Below, piece after piece: positions 9,839-18,800 of a stretch of DNA of 64,000 bases. The stretch spans positions 1 to 64,000 of the forward strand of contig NZ_BMIM01000009.1 in the NCBI RefSeq assembly GCF_014642275.1, given 5' to 3'. The notes beneath the pieces were generated by a model. It searched no databases, was not told the origin of the DNA, and saw nothing but the letters and a program-made list of their open reading frames with translations. Origin of the DNA: Flavobacterium lutivivi (GTDB lineage Bacteria; Bacteroidota; Bacteroidia; Flavobacteriales; Flavobacteriaceae). Every line of letters begins with the position of its first letter. Position 1 is the stretch's first letter. A program made the translations under genes and the position numbers.

Positions 9839-10584
9839 TAATATTTTCCGCTCAACAATTCACCACCAATAGTCGATTTAGCTTCAATTCCTAACTTTTT
9901 CATCATCTCATAGGTTGTACAAACCGCTGCAGAAGTTACTGGAATGCCACATTCCGCCTGAATTAAATCAATAGCTTCCAATGATGGCATTTGCACACAA
10001 GCTGATGCTACTAAAACATCGACATCTTTCAAGTCCAATTGCTTGTAGATTTCCAATAAATTCATCGGGTTTTGCGCTGCAACTTCCAAATTATCTGGAA
10101 TTTCAAGAGCAATACTTTCTTTAACTTTTATGCCTTGATGTTCAATATAATCAACGACTTTATCAGTCAATGGACGCATATAAGGCGTTATAATTGATAT
10201 TTGTTTAGCGCCCAAAACTTTCAAACCATTAATTAAAGCACCTGCTGAAGTTACAATTGGAGTAGGGAAATCATTTGCAACCGTTTCTTGATGCAAATTC
10301 ACTTCCGAAACACAATGATAACCACGTCCCATACTCATGATAGCTACCAAACAAGCATATCCCATAACGTCAACATGCGCATCAGAAAGTTCTTGAGCAC
10401 ATTTTAAACTCATCGCATCCATGGCTTCGAGTTCTTCTTTTGTTACTTTTTTCATGCGCATTCTACTACTATGAAAAGTAAAGCGTTCTGGTAAAATGGT
10501 TTCGCGTGAACGAAAGATTGCGGGTATTTCGGTTTCCATCGTTACGTTACTTGATGGAACTATTTGTCCAATTCTAAATTTCAT
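9838..10584 (-). CDS. Maleate cis-trans isomerase (Asp/Glu racemase superfamily)
   Basis: This 248-residue protein of the Asp/Glu racemase fold is predicted to convert maleate to fumarate. The two catalytic cysteines expected of maleate isomerase are visible: C78 in MGYACLVA and C196 in VASACVQMPS, a spacing of 118 as I remember for characterised enzymes of this family. The N-terminal IGQIVPSSNVTMETEIP and VTSAGALINGLKVLG also match the maleate isomerase/arylmalonate decarboxylase subgroup. Having both cysteines argues against a one-cysteine decarboxylase. It is the third enzyme of a minus-strand run with gentisate dioxygenase and an FAH hydrolase. In that setting it would return maleate to the TCA cycle. 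Confidence 0.85.
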   Translation of the reverse strand: MKFRIGQIVPSSNVTMETEIPAIFRSRETILPERFTFHSSRMRMKKVTKEELEAMDAMSLKCAQELSDAHVDVMGYACLVAIMSMGRGYHCVSEVNLHQETVANDFPTPIVTSAGALINGLKVLGAKQISIITPYMRPLTDKVVDYIEHQGIKVKESIALEIPDNLEVAAQNPMNLLEIYKQLDLKDVDVLVASACVQMPSLEAIDLIQAECGIPVTSAAVCTTYEMMKKLGIEAKSTIGGELLSGKY

Positions 10585-10663
10585 TGTTTAAAAGTTTAAG
10601 GTTTAAAAGTTTAAAAGTTGCTCAAAAAACTGAACACTAAAAACTGTTTACTGAGCACTAATT
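10585..10663. repeat. Simple word-like repeat between operon genes
   Basis: The 79-base gap holds near-tandem words of the type GTTTAAAAGTTTAAGG and AACTGAACACTAAAAACTG. It belongs to the class of low-complexity word repeats also seen at 11576-11615, 25022-25049, 37757-38212 and 57541-57728. I see no promoter or terminator in it. Confidence 0.5.
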
Positions 10664-11575
10664 TTAAATCTCTTTTACCGTATTCACAATCGTTCCAATT
10701 CCTTCAACAGTAGCTTCTACAACATCGCCATCGTATAACCATTCTTGTGGATTTCTTCCTGCGCCAACGCCAGCTGGTGTTCCGGTTGCAATGATATCGC
10801 CTGGTTCTAAAGTGAAAACGATACTCAAATCTTCAATTAAATCATTGATATTGAACAACAAGAATTTTGTGTTTGAATTTTGTTTTTCAATTCCGTTTAC
10901 TTTTAATGATAAATTCAAATTGTGTGGATTTTCGATTTCGTCTTTGGTAACCAAAATTGGACCCATCGGTGCAAATGTATCTTGTCCTTTTGATACAATC
11001 CATTGTCCTTCTCGACGGCAATCACGAGCAGAAATATCGTTGATTACTGTGTAACCAAAAACGTAATCCATAGCATCAGCTTTGGGAACATATTTTCCTT
11101 TTTTACCAATGACTACAGCCAATTCAACTTCCCAATCCAATTGTTCGGTAAGTTTTGTATTTTTTATAATTTCGGTATTTGTTGCTGTAACTGTGGTTGG
11201 TGGTTTTGAGAAAATGATTGGTTTTTGAGGTAATTTGCCAGTTGTGTCAAGTGTTCGGGCACTTTCAGCAACATGTTCGGTATAATTTAAGCCAATTCCG
11301 ATGATATTTTTTCTTGGTTTCGGAATAGGAGCAAGGAAAGTTACTTCGTCCATTTCGTATGCGATTTCATCGAAAAACGATTGTTCCGTTTCGGCAATCA
11401 TATCGTTGAGTTCTTCTACAATTTCCATTCCCATATCAATTAAATCGAGCATTGTATTGGGCAACGGAAAGTTGGAAATTTCTCCAAAATCTTCCATATC
11501 AATCACTTGATTGTTGTGAAGGAAACCTAATCGTGGTTCAAAAGTTTCTTTTAAAGTGTAGGTGAGTAGTTTCAT
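10664..11575 (-). CDS. FAH-family hydrolase, probable maleylpyruvate (or fumarylpyruvate) hydrolase
   Basis: 303 residues of the fumarylacetoacetate hydrolase family, a metal-dependent C-C hydrolase. Visible features are the KNIIGIGLNYTEH entry strand, the metal-binding acidic residues in DWEVELAVVIGK, the signature GYTVINDISARDCRRE, KGQDTFAPMGP, and the C-terminal LEPGDIIATGTPAGVG. An N-terminal extension of about 75 residues is normal for this subgroup. It lies between gentisate 1,2-dioxygenase and maleate isomerase. Since a maleate isomerase is present and no maleylpyruvate isomerase is seen, I infer that it cleaves maleylpyruvate directly to maleate and pyruvate. A fumarylpyruvate hydrolase is the alternative. 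Confidence 0.83.
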   Translation of the reverse strand: MKLLTYTLKETFEPRLGFLHNNQVIDMEDFGEISNFPLPNTMLDLIDMGMEIVEELNDMIAETEQSFFDEIAYEMDEVTFLAPIPKPRKNIIGIGLNYTEHVAESARTLDTTGKLPQKPIIFSKPPTTVTATNTEIIKNTKLTEQLDWEVELAVVIGKKGKYVPKADAMDYVFGYTVINDISARDCRREGQWIVSKGQDTFAPMGPILVTKDEIENPHNLNLSLKVNGIEKQNSNTKFLLFNINDLIEDLSIVFTLEPGDIIATGTPAGVGAGRNPQEWLYDGDVVEATVEGIGTIVNTVKEI

Positions 11576-11643
11576 TTCTAGTTATAAGTTGTAAGTTGAC
11601 AGTTGTAAGTTTTATTTATTCAAAAATCTATATTCGTTAATCA
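11576..11643. repeat. Word-like intergenic repeat
   Basis: The gap between the FAH and cupin genes contains TTATAAGTTGTAAGTTGACAG and close variants (GTTGTAAGTTTT), the same type of near-tandem simple sequence as elsewhere in the window. There is no terminator-like hairpin, so the operon probably continues across it. Confidence 0.45.
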
Positions 11644-12759
11644 TCAACCGTTAATCAATTGATTTCCATTGTTTTCCGAATATTCTTTTCCTTGATATAA
11701 TCCTAGACTTTCAATCACTGGTAAATCATTGAAATTGAACAAACAAGCATCTTCGGTTTCGGATGAATTGTGATGTTCGTGCCATGCCCAACTTGGAACA
11801 CAGAAGATATCTCGTTCTTTCCAATCAAATCGTTTTCCGTTTATTATAGTAAAACCTTTTCCTTTTGCACATTGATAGACGAATGAACCTGTGTGTTTGT
11901 GTGCTTTTCCTTTAAAACCTGCTGGAAGCAATTGCATACTTGCACCCATGGTTTGCATCACATGTCCACCAGTTAATGGATTTGAATATTTCATAAAAAT
12001 TCCATCAAACGGATTAACCTCATTCACTTTTTGTGCTTCTAAAAGTGCTGGATATACTTTAGACCACGAATATTTAAACAAAGGCGAATAAGGTTTGTCC
12101 CAAGCTGTTGTATCGGCAGGAATTAACCCAGCACAACCATAAGTAATAGGCGAGAAGTTAATAGGTTTTGATAATGGTTGTTTACCATCAAAAACCGCAT
12201 AATCATTGGCTTCAAGCATATTAACCAACGGAATGTCCAATCCATCTTGCCAAATACACGTTTCGCCGTCTTCTTCTACGCCGTGTTCGTGCCAAGCAGA
12301 GTTTGGTGTTATTACAAAATCATTGACTTCGAGCATGATTTTATTGCCATCAACAACCGTATAACCTTTTTTTCCTTCCATAATAAAACGCAATGCCGAA
12401 GCACGATGACGATGCGCTGAAGTAAATTCGCCTGGACGCGTCACTTGAATTCCTGTATACAACAATCCTACGGCTGCACTAATATGTTTGAGCTTCTCAT
12501 TTACTAAATACACTACACGTCTTCCTGCTTGTTCTGGAGTAACCAATTCTGAAGATTTTAAAACTAAATGACGCAAATCATCATATTTCCATAACATTGG
12601 AATACAATTGGCTCTTGGTTCCCAAGGTTCGATATCGTTGGCAACCGTCCATAAGGCACCAGCGCCAAGATTTTCTAATTCTTTATAATACTTTTCAAGC
12701 TCAGGCGTGTCGTGTACACGAGCTCTTCCATATATGTCGTCTGAATAATTGTTTTCCAT
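11644..12759 (-). CDS. Gentisate 1,2-dioxygenase (double cupin)
   Basis: 371 residues with two cupin domains. In the first, AHRHRASALRFIMEG and the later AWHEHG provide the Fe(II)-binding histidines typical of gentisate 1,2-dioxygenase, together with YTVVDGNKIMLEVNDFVITP and IWQDGLDIP. The second cupin has AHKHTGSFVYQCAKGKGF and WHEHHN. The predicted reaction is O2-dependent opening of gentisate (2,5-dihydroxybenzoate) between C1 and C2 to maleylpyruvate in the cytoplasm. The downstream neighbours are the FAH hydrolase and maleate isomerase, the next two steps. Upstream it is separated by only two bases from the TPR membrane protein, indicating one transcript. A 1-hydroxy-2-naphthoate or salicylate dioxygenase of the same fold is possible. 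Confidence 0.88.
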   Translation of the reverse strand: MENNYSDDIYGRARVHDTPELEKYYKELENLGAGALWTVANDIEPWEPRANCIPMLWKYDDLRHLVLKSSELVTPEQAGRRVVYLVNEKLKHISAAVGLLYTGIQVTRPGEFTSAHRHRASALRFIMEGKKGYTVVDGNKIMLEVNDFVITPNSAWHEHGVEEDGETCIWQDGLDIPLVNMLEANDYAVFDGKQPLSKPINFSPITYGCAGLIPADTTAWDKPYSPLFKYSWSKVYPALLEAQKVNEVNPFDGIFMKYSNPLTGGHVMQTMGASMQLLPAGFKGKAHKHTGSFVYQCAKGKGFTIINGKRFDWKERDIFCVPSWAWHEHHNSSETEDACLFNFNDLPVIESLGLYQGKEYSENNGNQLING

Positions 12760-12761
12760 GA

Positions 12762-14150
12762 TTATTGTGGGTTTTCTCCTTCGGAGTCGTTAATTATTTC
12801 AACAGCTTTTTTAATCTTCAAGTTTTTATTTTTTTCAATCATTTTTGCAACAAAAAGATGTTCTACTTTGTGATGTAAAGGAACTAAAATAGCAGCAATA
12901 GCAACTAGTGCCAATAATATCAATATAGGTGAATGATGTGTTATTTTTTCAAGAAAAGGATGAATAAGCAAATTTATAAATTCAAAAACTATTAGTAACG
13001 AAACAACCCCAATGAATTTAATTACTCTACTGCTAACAATAAAGCTTTTTGTAACTATAAGATAAAAGGAAAGTAAAACTAATATACTAATTGATATCAA
13101 TGTGTATTGAAGATTTTGTTTTTTTTCTTCTTCAATCTTCTCATTTTCTTCCGCCAGACTCTTTTGCCTTAATTCTTCATCAAGCATTATTTTTAAATTA
13201 TCATTCGAGCTATTCTCGGCTAAATAATCCATTATGCCAATCCTCAATTTTTCTGAATATTTATAGGCACTATCAATGTTAGTTTTATTGTAAATGTTTA
13301 AAAGTATTTCTGCATTTCGAAAATATCCACTTTTTTGAGTCGTTTTATCGAATGCAGATATCGATTTTTGAGAATAAATTTTCGCAGAATCAATTTTATT
13401 CTTATCAAAGAAAAATTGACTTTTAAAAAAATATGACCAGCCAAGCTGTCCTTTAGAGCCTATTTTTTTGGAAGCTTTAATAGCCATATTGTAGTAACTT
13501 AAAGCTAATTCATCGTTCTTTAGTTTTTTATGTATTTCTGCAAACCCTAAGTAGGTATAGCCAATATCTTGAAATTTTTTTAACTTTAATGTAAGTTCAT
13601 ATTCTTTTTGAGAATAATAAAGAGATTGTGTTATTTTATTGTTATCAAGATATAGCTCAGAAAGGGTTTTATAAGTTTCAAGTTTTAGATTGTTATCATT
13701 AATTTTTGTAGCAATTGCTAAACTTTTTTTTAGTAAAGATTTTTTTTTATCGAAGGTGTCGTAAAAATAGCTTAAAATTAAGCTCACATGACCAATTAGT
13801 TTATCAGATTTAACTTTTTCAGCAATTTTAAGAGCTTTTAAACATACTTCTAACCCATCATTATATTTAATGCTTCTAAAATAAAAATAACTAATTTCTT
13901 TTAAGGCTAAAGTTTCTGCGATTCTATCCTTGTTTCTATAAGAATATCTTAGTAGTTTTTGAGCAATTTCGGCTCTTTTACGTTCATTTTCATTAATAGG
14001 TAATTCAAAGTATGATAAAATTAAATCTATTTTTTTGTCATCAATTTTTTCTTTTTTAACATTAGTGAGAAAAATTTCAGTATCATTTTTTTGACCAAAA
14101 AATGAATTTGTCAAAAAAAGGAATAACAATATGAAATAGATTTTCTTCAT
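12762..14150 (-). CDS. TPR-repeat membrane protein, sensor-like but without a kinase domain
   Basis: 462 residues: signal peptide (MKKIYFILLFLFLTNSFFG), a helical TPR array over about 70-300 (NDELALSYYNMAIKASKKIG and similar), then three hydrophobic helices at about 350-440. A short charged tail ends in NDSEGENPQ. The N-terminal architecture matches TPR-type histidine kinases of Bacteroidota, such as the one at 20738-22633. The H-box and HATPase domain are missing, and the frame closes without an obvious frameshift. It is embedded between the nitrilase gene (9 bases away) and gentisate dioxygenase (2 bases away), so it is co-transcribed with the pathway. It may sense or scaffold; no function is assignable. 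Confidence 0.7.
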   Translation of the reverse strand: MKKIYFILLFLFLTNSFFGQKNDTEIFLTNVKKEKIDDKKIDLILSYFELPINENERKRAEIAQKLLRYSYRNKDRIAETLALKEISYFYFRSIKYNDGLEVCLKALKIAEKVKSDKLIGHVSLILSYFYDTFDKKKSLLKKSLAIATKINDNNLKLETYKTLSELYLDNNKITQSLYYSQKEYELTLKLKKFQDIGYTYLGFAEIHKKLKNDELALSYYNMAIKASKKIGSKGQLGWSYFFKSQFFFDKNKIDSAKIYSQKSISAFDKTTQKSGYFRNAEILLNIYNKTNIDSAYKYSEKLRIGIMDYLAENSSNDNLKIMLDEELRQKSLAEENEKIEEEKKQNLQYTLISISILVLLSFYLIVTKSFIVSSRVIKFIGVVSLLIVFEFINLLIHPFLEKITHHSPILILLALVAIAAILVPLHHKVEHLFVAKMIEKNKNLKIKKAVEIINDSEGENPQ

Positions 14151-14159
14151 AATTGGTTA

Positions 14160-15140
14160 TCACTTTTTATTAAATTCCTCATGATTATCAATAAACGTAA
14201 TTTTTCGAGTTGGAGCAATATTTACTCTCAAATCGAAAATATCAAATCGATTGTAATGTCCTAAAATGTCGTGCATTTGTTTGGGTTGGATGCATTTTTC
14301 CAAATCAATATCGGCGTAAACCATTCCTTCATCATCAATCAAAGGTTCTCCAATAACAGCTCCATTTGGACCAATAAATCCTGAAAACGCTGAACTTTTT
14401 CTAGCAAATAACTCTTCTATTTGTGGTGCTTCGGGTTTTAATATTTCCATAATTTCTTTTGAAATAGTAGAACACGAAACAATGGTAAATAATTTTCCTT
14501 CAAATGAATGCGCCGCAGCACGAATTTTAATTGCTTCTGCCATATTATAATCTGGTGGTGCAACTGGAAGCGAAATATAATTGGCAATATGAATTAATTC
14601 GCCTTGAGAAAGTAACGTAAAACGTGCTAATGTATTCGTGTTTTCGCCACAAGCCAAAGTACCGATTGGGCCAATTTCAGTATTATAAACTTTTAATGAC
14701 GAACCATCACCAGATGTCCAAGTCAATTTTTCTGCCCAAGTAGGAACTAATTTTCGGTGTTTACCAATAAGATTTCCGTTGTTATCGATTATTAAATTGG
14801 TATTGTAAATTTCGCCATAACTATCGCCACGTTCGTTTATGCCAATTACAATGTGCATATCAAAATCTTTAGCAGCTTGAAATAGTGGTTGCATTACTTT
14901 ATCATCGGTTTTTACGGAAGATTTATAGAGTTGTTCATACCATTTGCTACCTTGCACAGGTGTCATTACCCAATTCCAATAAGGATAACCTGCGACAAAA
15001 ACTTCTGGAAAAGCAATAAGTTTAGCTCCATTTTCACTTGCTTCTTTGATAAAAGATATAGCTTTATCAATCGTTTTTTCTACATTCAGAAAAACTGGCG
15101 ACGTTTGAACGGTTGCGGCTTTGAATTTTTTGAAGTCCAT
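14160..15140 (-). CDS. Nitrilase (carbon-nitrogen hydrolase superfamily)
   Basis: 326 residues from the ATG at 15140 (MDFKKFKAATVQTSPVF). The frame extends 22 codons further up, but into a dispersed repeat, so I reject that start. The catalytic triad is recognisable: Glu in LIAFPEVFVAGYPYWNW, Lys in KHRKLVPTWAEKLTW, and Cys in LACGENTNTLARFTL. The last motif together with QGELIHIANY points to a true nitrilase (nitrile to acid plus ammonia) rather than an amidase or beta-ureidopropionase. It sits upstream of the TPR gene and gentisate dioxygenase, so its product acid could feed the pathway. The substrate is unknown, and an aromatic nitrile is only an inference from context. Confidence 0.85.
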   Translation of the reverse strand: MDFKKFKAATVQTSPVFLNVEKTIDKAISFIKEASENGAKLIAFPEVFVAGYPYWNWVMTPVQGSKWYEQLYKSSVKTDDKVMQPLFQAAKDFDMHIVIGINERGDSYGEIYNTNLIIDNNGNLIGKHRKLVPTWAEKLTWTSGDGSSLKVYNTEIGPIGTLACGENTNTLARFTLLSQGELIHIANYISLPVAPPDYNMAEAIKIRAAAHSFEGKLFTIVSCSTISKEIMEILKPEAPQIEELFARKSSAFSGFIGPNGAVIGEPLIDDEGMVYADIDLEKCIQPKQMHDILGHYNRFDIFDLRVNIAPTRKITFIDNHEEFNKK

Positions 15141-15151
15141 ATTTTTAGGTT

Positions 15152-15239
15152 CGTCAGTTCGAGTATTTTTGTTTCGTTTCTCGATACTTTTGCCTTTGGC
15201 AAACACTCGAAATGACGAAACAAAAATGTATCGAGAACT
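15152..15239. repeat. MITE-like inverted-repeat element, copy 1
   Basis: Contains CGTCAGTTCGAGTA (15152-15165) and its imperfect inverse CACTCGAAATGACG (15204-15217), an internal TTTCTCGATAC, and TGTATCGAGAAC at the right end. The same building blocks make up the nested inverted repeat at 48894-49012, in another order. The element lies between nitrilase and thioesterase and overlaps the thioesterase stop codon. Confidence 0.65.
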
Positions 15240-15657
15240 ATTTTATGTAATTATTAATTTTTTCTTTCATTTCCTCATTAAAAGCTTCAGCTTTGATACT
15301 TTGTCTATCTTCTTCAATTTTTACATTTACTAAAGTTACTTCGCCTTCCAAAACAGTTTGTTCGTTTTGGTTTACAAATTGAAATCCGCAAACAATAGAT
15401 GATGTTTTCAATTCTTTTACCCACAATTTTTTGGTTAGAATTTCTCCAATTCTTGCTGCGTTTTTAAATTGTACTTTCAAATCTACTGTTGGAATGCCAT
15501 TGGTTTCGTGCATTTTGGAGAATGGTCTTTCCAGCGCTTCTTCAAACCAATCTTCTACTAAATCGTTTAACATTTCCAGAAAACGAGGATAGAATACTAT
15601 TCCAGCGTAATCAACGTGTTTGAATTTTATTTTTTCTTGTTTTGTAAATGTTTCCAT
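15238..15657 (-). CDS. Hotdog-fold acyl-CoA thioesterase (4-hydroxybenzoyl-CoA thioesterase type)
   Basis: 139 residues with the 4HBT signature FKHVDYAGIVFYPRFLEMLND. The Asp at position 16 in HVDYAGIVFYPRF corresponds to the catalytic Asp of the Pseudomonas-type 4-hydroxybenzoyl-CoA thioesterase. It probably forms a cytoplasmic tetramer. In the pathway proposed here it would hydrolyse gentisyl-CoA to gentisate and CoA, the step between the bifunctional hydroxylase and gentisate dioxygenase. A TACTTTTG box lies at 15730-15737 on the minus strand, within a relic of the FMN-enzyme gene. A short-chain acyl-CoA thioesterase role is possible. Confidence 0.85.
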   Translation of the reverse strand: METFTKQEKIKFKHVDYAGIVFYPRFLEMLNDLVEDWFEEALERPFSKMHETNGIPTVDLKVQFKNAARIGEILTKKLWVKELKTSSIVCGFQFVNQNEQTVLEGEVTLVNVKIEEDRQSIKAEAFNEEMKEKINNYIK

Positions 15658-15669
15658 GATTATTATTTC

Positions 15670-15695
15670 AACCCTGTCAGAACTCAGACAGGGTT
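15670..15695. repeat. Palindromic element upstream of the thioesterase
   Basis: AACCCTGTC-AGAACTCA-GACAGGGTT is a perfect 9-bp inverted repeat in the 5' region of the thioesterase transcript. There is no T-tract on the minus strand, so it is more likely a dispersed palindrome or a leader hairpin than a terminator. Confidence 0.6.
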
Positions 15696-15701
15696 TGATA
15701 T

Positions 15702-15749
15702 TTAAAAACTCTCATTACTTGCTTCTTTCCAAAAGTACAAAATAACTTT
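15702..15749 (-). pseudogene. Relic of the 3' end of the FMN-glutamate-synthase-like gene
   Basis: On the minus strand this reads KVILYFWKEASNESF and a stop. The intact gene at 23301-24884 ends KEFLYFWKKANSEKF and a stop. Over 49 bases aligned by eye, 40 are identical, including the frame and the stop position. Similarity ends abruptly on both sides. The core also contains a TACTTTTG -7 box, which could serve the thioesterase gene. Chance similarity around a promoter motif is the main alternative. Confidence 0.5.
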
Positions 15750-15788
15750 AATTTTAATTTTGATATTATAATGTAATAATTTGTAAAT

Positions 15789-15832
15789 AAAAAAACTCTA
15801 CCTAAATACCTTGATATTTAGATAGAGTTATT
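15789..15832. terminator. Terminator-like hairpin after the T9SS glycine-rich gene
   Basis: AACTCTACCTAAATA and TATTTAGATAGAGTT form a long stem with one internal mismatch, with A's on the left. Read on the minus strand, it ends in a run of T's just downstream of the giant T9SS gene. Confidence 0.7.
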
Positions 15833-15851
15833 AATTCAAATAAGATTTTTT

Positions 15852-18800
15852 TTATTTTTTTATCATTTTTAGCATTTTAATATTCTCATCTTGCTGAATA
15901 ATAATATTATAAACTCCATTAGGATAATTTTGTCCAATATTTGTTTTTTCTAATTCTAATACTGAAATTGCTTTAGATTCTATTTTTCTTCCAAGTATAT
16001 CATATACTTTTATACTCAAATTAGAACTACTATTTGAATTTAATTTTAATAGGAAACCATCATCAAATGGGTTTGGATATGCTGTAATTTGGAAATTATT
16101 ATTGTTAAAATCAGATATATTTAATCCACAATCATGTATAGCCATATTGGTGTCATCGCAATCGGTGTTATCAACAACATATCCAGTAGGTATTGTTCCA
16201 GAACAAGATGCTACCGAATTTGAAGCATTTCCAAAACCATCTCCATCAGCATCAGCATAATAAGTTGCATTTTGGGATATTATGTCATAGTTTATTACGA
16301 CTTTACCATTACCTTGATTAACACCATTTTGAAAATTGGTTGCATCAGCACCATTAAACCAGTTGGTTCCAGCCGAACCACCACCTCCAGCACCAACAGC
16401 ACTTCCGTTGCAGGTTGAGTTGCCTCCAGAGCCACCACCACCGCCATTTCCGCCAATATAGCCACCACCACCACCACCGCCACTTGGTAATGCGAATCCT
16501 GCTGTAATTCCTCTACCTCCATTTCCACCATTGTTTGAAGAGTAAGGTTGTCCATTATCGCCTAAATATATACTGCATCCGTTGCCTTTTATTCCTATAG
16601 ATGTAGAAGTACCAGCAGTAGCTCCTAGAGAAATTAATCCAGTTGAAATTTCAGTAGTTGATTGTCCGTTTTGACCGTCTAATGAATTGCCGTAAATGGC
16701 GTAATTTCCTCCACCATTACCACCATTACCACCAGTAAAATCAAAATTATTATTAAAATGTCCTCCAGCATTTCCGCCACCGCCACCGCCACCAGCTACT
16801 TGTTTTCTGTCTGACAATGAATTTGATGGAAAACGAATGTCTGACGCACCACCACCACCACCAGAATAATTTGTATTTACAGATCCTACAGTTATATATC
16901 CGTTTCCTCCGCCGTTATAGCCTCCAGTATTTTGATAGGCTTGACCGCCAACAAAAATATGAAGTACTTCTCCTGATGTTAGTGAATTCCAATTTCCAGA
17001 AACTCTATTTCCTGATCCTCCAATTCCTGGGCTGTTGATTGTTGGTACTTTTGTTAATCCGTTTGCTCCTTGAGCACCATAAGCTGTGATGGATACATTA
17101 GTAGCTCCTGGAGGCACTACCCATATTTGTTGGTATCCTGTATAATCAAAAACTAATGTGTTTGAAGTGCCGCAAGGATTGATGCTAGCATTCAAATCAT
17201 CTAGATCTAAATTATTTCCTACATATCCATTTGGTATTCCTGTGCATGACATTCCTGCAATGGTTTGATCGCCAAACCCATCGCCGTCTGCATCATTGTA
17301 ATATCTAATAACTGGATTTACATGAATAGTCATAGTAGTTGGTAACGCACATTGCATCTCATTAGGAGTAAACGTATAAGTTGTAGTTATAGTATTGTTA
17401 ATAGCTGGAGACCAAATTCCAGTAATTCCATTTGTTGATGTAGTTGGTAAATTATTCAAATTATTCCCTATACAAATTGGGGGCACTTGAGTAAAACTTG
17501 GAATTATTGTAGCTGGATTAATTGTAATTGCCACTGGATTTCTTTGACTTTCTATACCAGCAATTGTTTGAGAAACATAGTATGTTCCAGTTTGTAATAG
17601 TGTTCCAGGAAATAAAGGGATTCCTCCTGCTGCTACATCATACCATTTTAAATTAGTGCCTGTAGCAACTAATGAACTTACTGTTGCATCTTGACAAAAT
17701 GTTTGTGGTTGAGCAGAGGGTATATTAACACAATTTTCATCAATTAATCCATTACAATTATCATCAATTCCGTTGTTACAAATTTCTGTTGCAAATGGAT
17801 TTATAGAAGCATTATTATCATTACAATCAGTGCTGTTTGTAACATATCCAGTAGGTGCTCCTGTTGATGATTGTATAGTTGCGTTTATGTTTCCATATCC
17901 ATCTGTATCTGCATCTGCATAATAAGTTATTGTTGAATTATTCAAATCATAAGTAATAATTACATAACCGTTACCATAGTTAATTCCGTTTTGAAAATCT
18001 GTTGGAGTTGCCCCATTAAACCAATTAGTTCCAGCGGATCCACCTCCACCTCCACCAATTGCATTTCCTAAACAATTTGAATTCCCAGTAGAGCCACCAC
18101 CACCACCAGTACCACCTGTGTAGCCACCGCCACCAGCACCACCATCAGGTTTTCCAAGTGAATTTACTCCATTTCCACCACTTCCTCCAATATACCAGTT
18201 GTTTGTTTCTCCATTTGTGCCTTTGAAACCCATGCAACCATCACCAGCAATTCCAAAAGAAGTTGGTGTGCCTCCTAGTGCTCCTGGTGCTACTTGTCCG
18301 TTTGTGTCTGTAGCATCCTGTCCATTTTGTCCATCTAATGAATTTCCGTATAAGGTATTGTTGCCACCACCATTTCCGCCGTTTCCACCTGTAAAATCAT
18401 AATTTATCCAATGACCTCCTGAAGCGCCGCCGCCGCCGCCGCCGCCAGCAACTTGTTTTCTGTCTAAAATTGAATTGGTTGGAAAACGTACATCTGTAGC
18501 ACCACCTCCACCACCTGACCAAATTCCGTTTATTCCGTTAACGCTTCCGCCTCCATTATATCCTCCTTGGTGATCTATTGCTTTTGAACCTACATATATA
18601 TAAAGTATATCCCCAGGGTTTACAAAATTCCAATTTCCCGAAACTCTATTGCCTAAACCTGCTAATCCGCCAATACATTGTGAACCAATTTTACTTTTTC
18701 CTGCAGCTCCTTGGGCTCCATAAGTTGTTACTCTTACATTGGTAGCACCAGGAGGAACTATCCAAGTTTGAACTGCTCCTGTATAACTAAATGTAACTAA

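Noticed and set aside
15141-15206. Extended N-terminus of the nitrilase
   Set aside because: The additional 22 codons come from the inverted-repeat element, and the family start MDFKKFKAATVQ is internal.
16295-16555. Val/Ala/Glu-rich open frame overlapping the glycine-rich T9SS gene
   Set aside because: It is a frame-shifted reading of GGN-rich codons in a gene with clear signal peptide and sorting domain.
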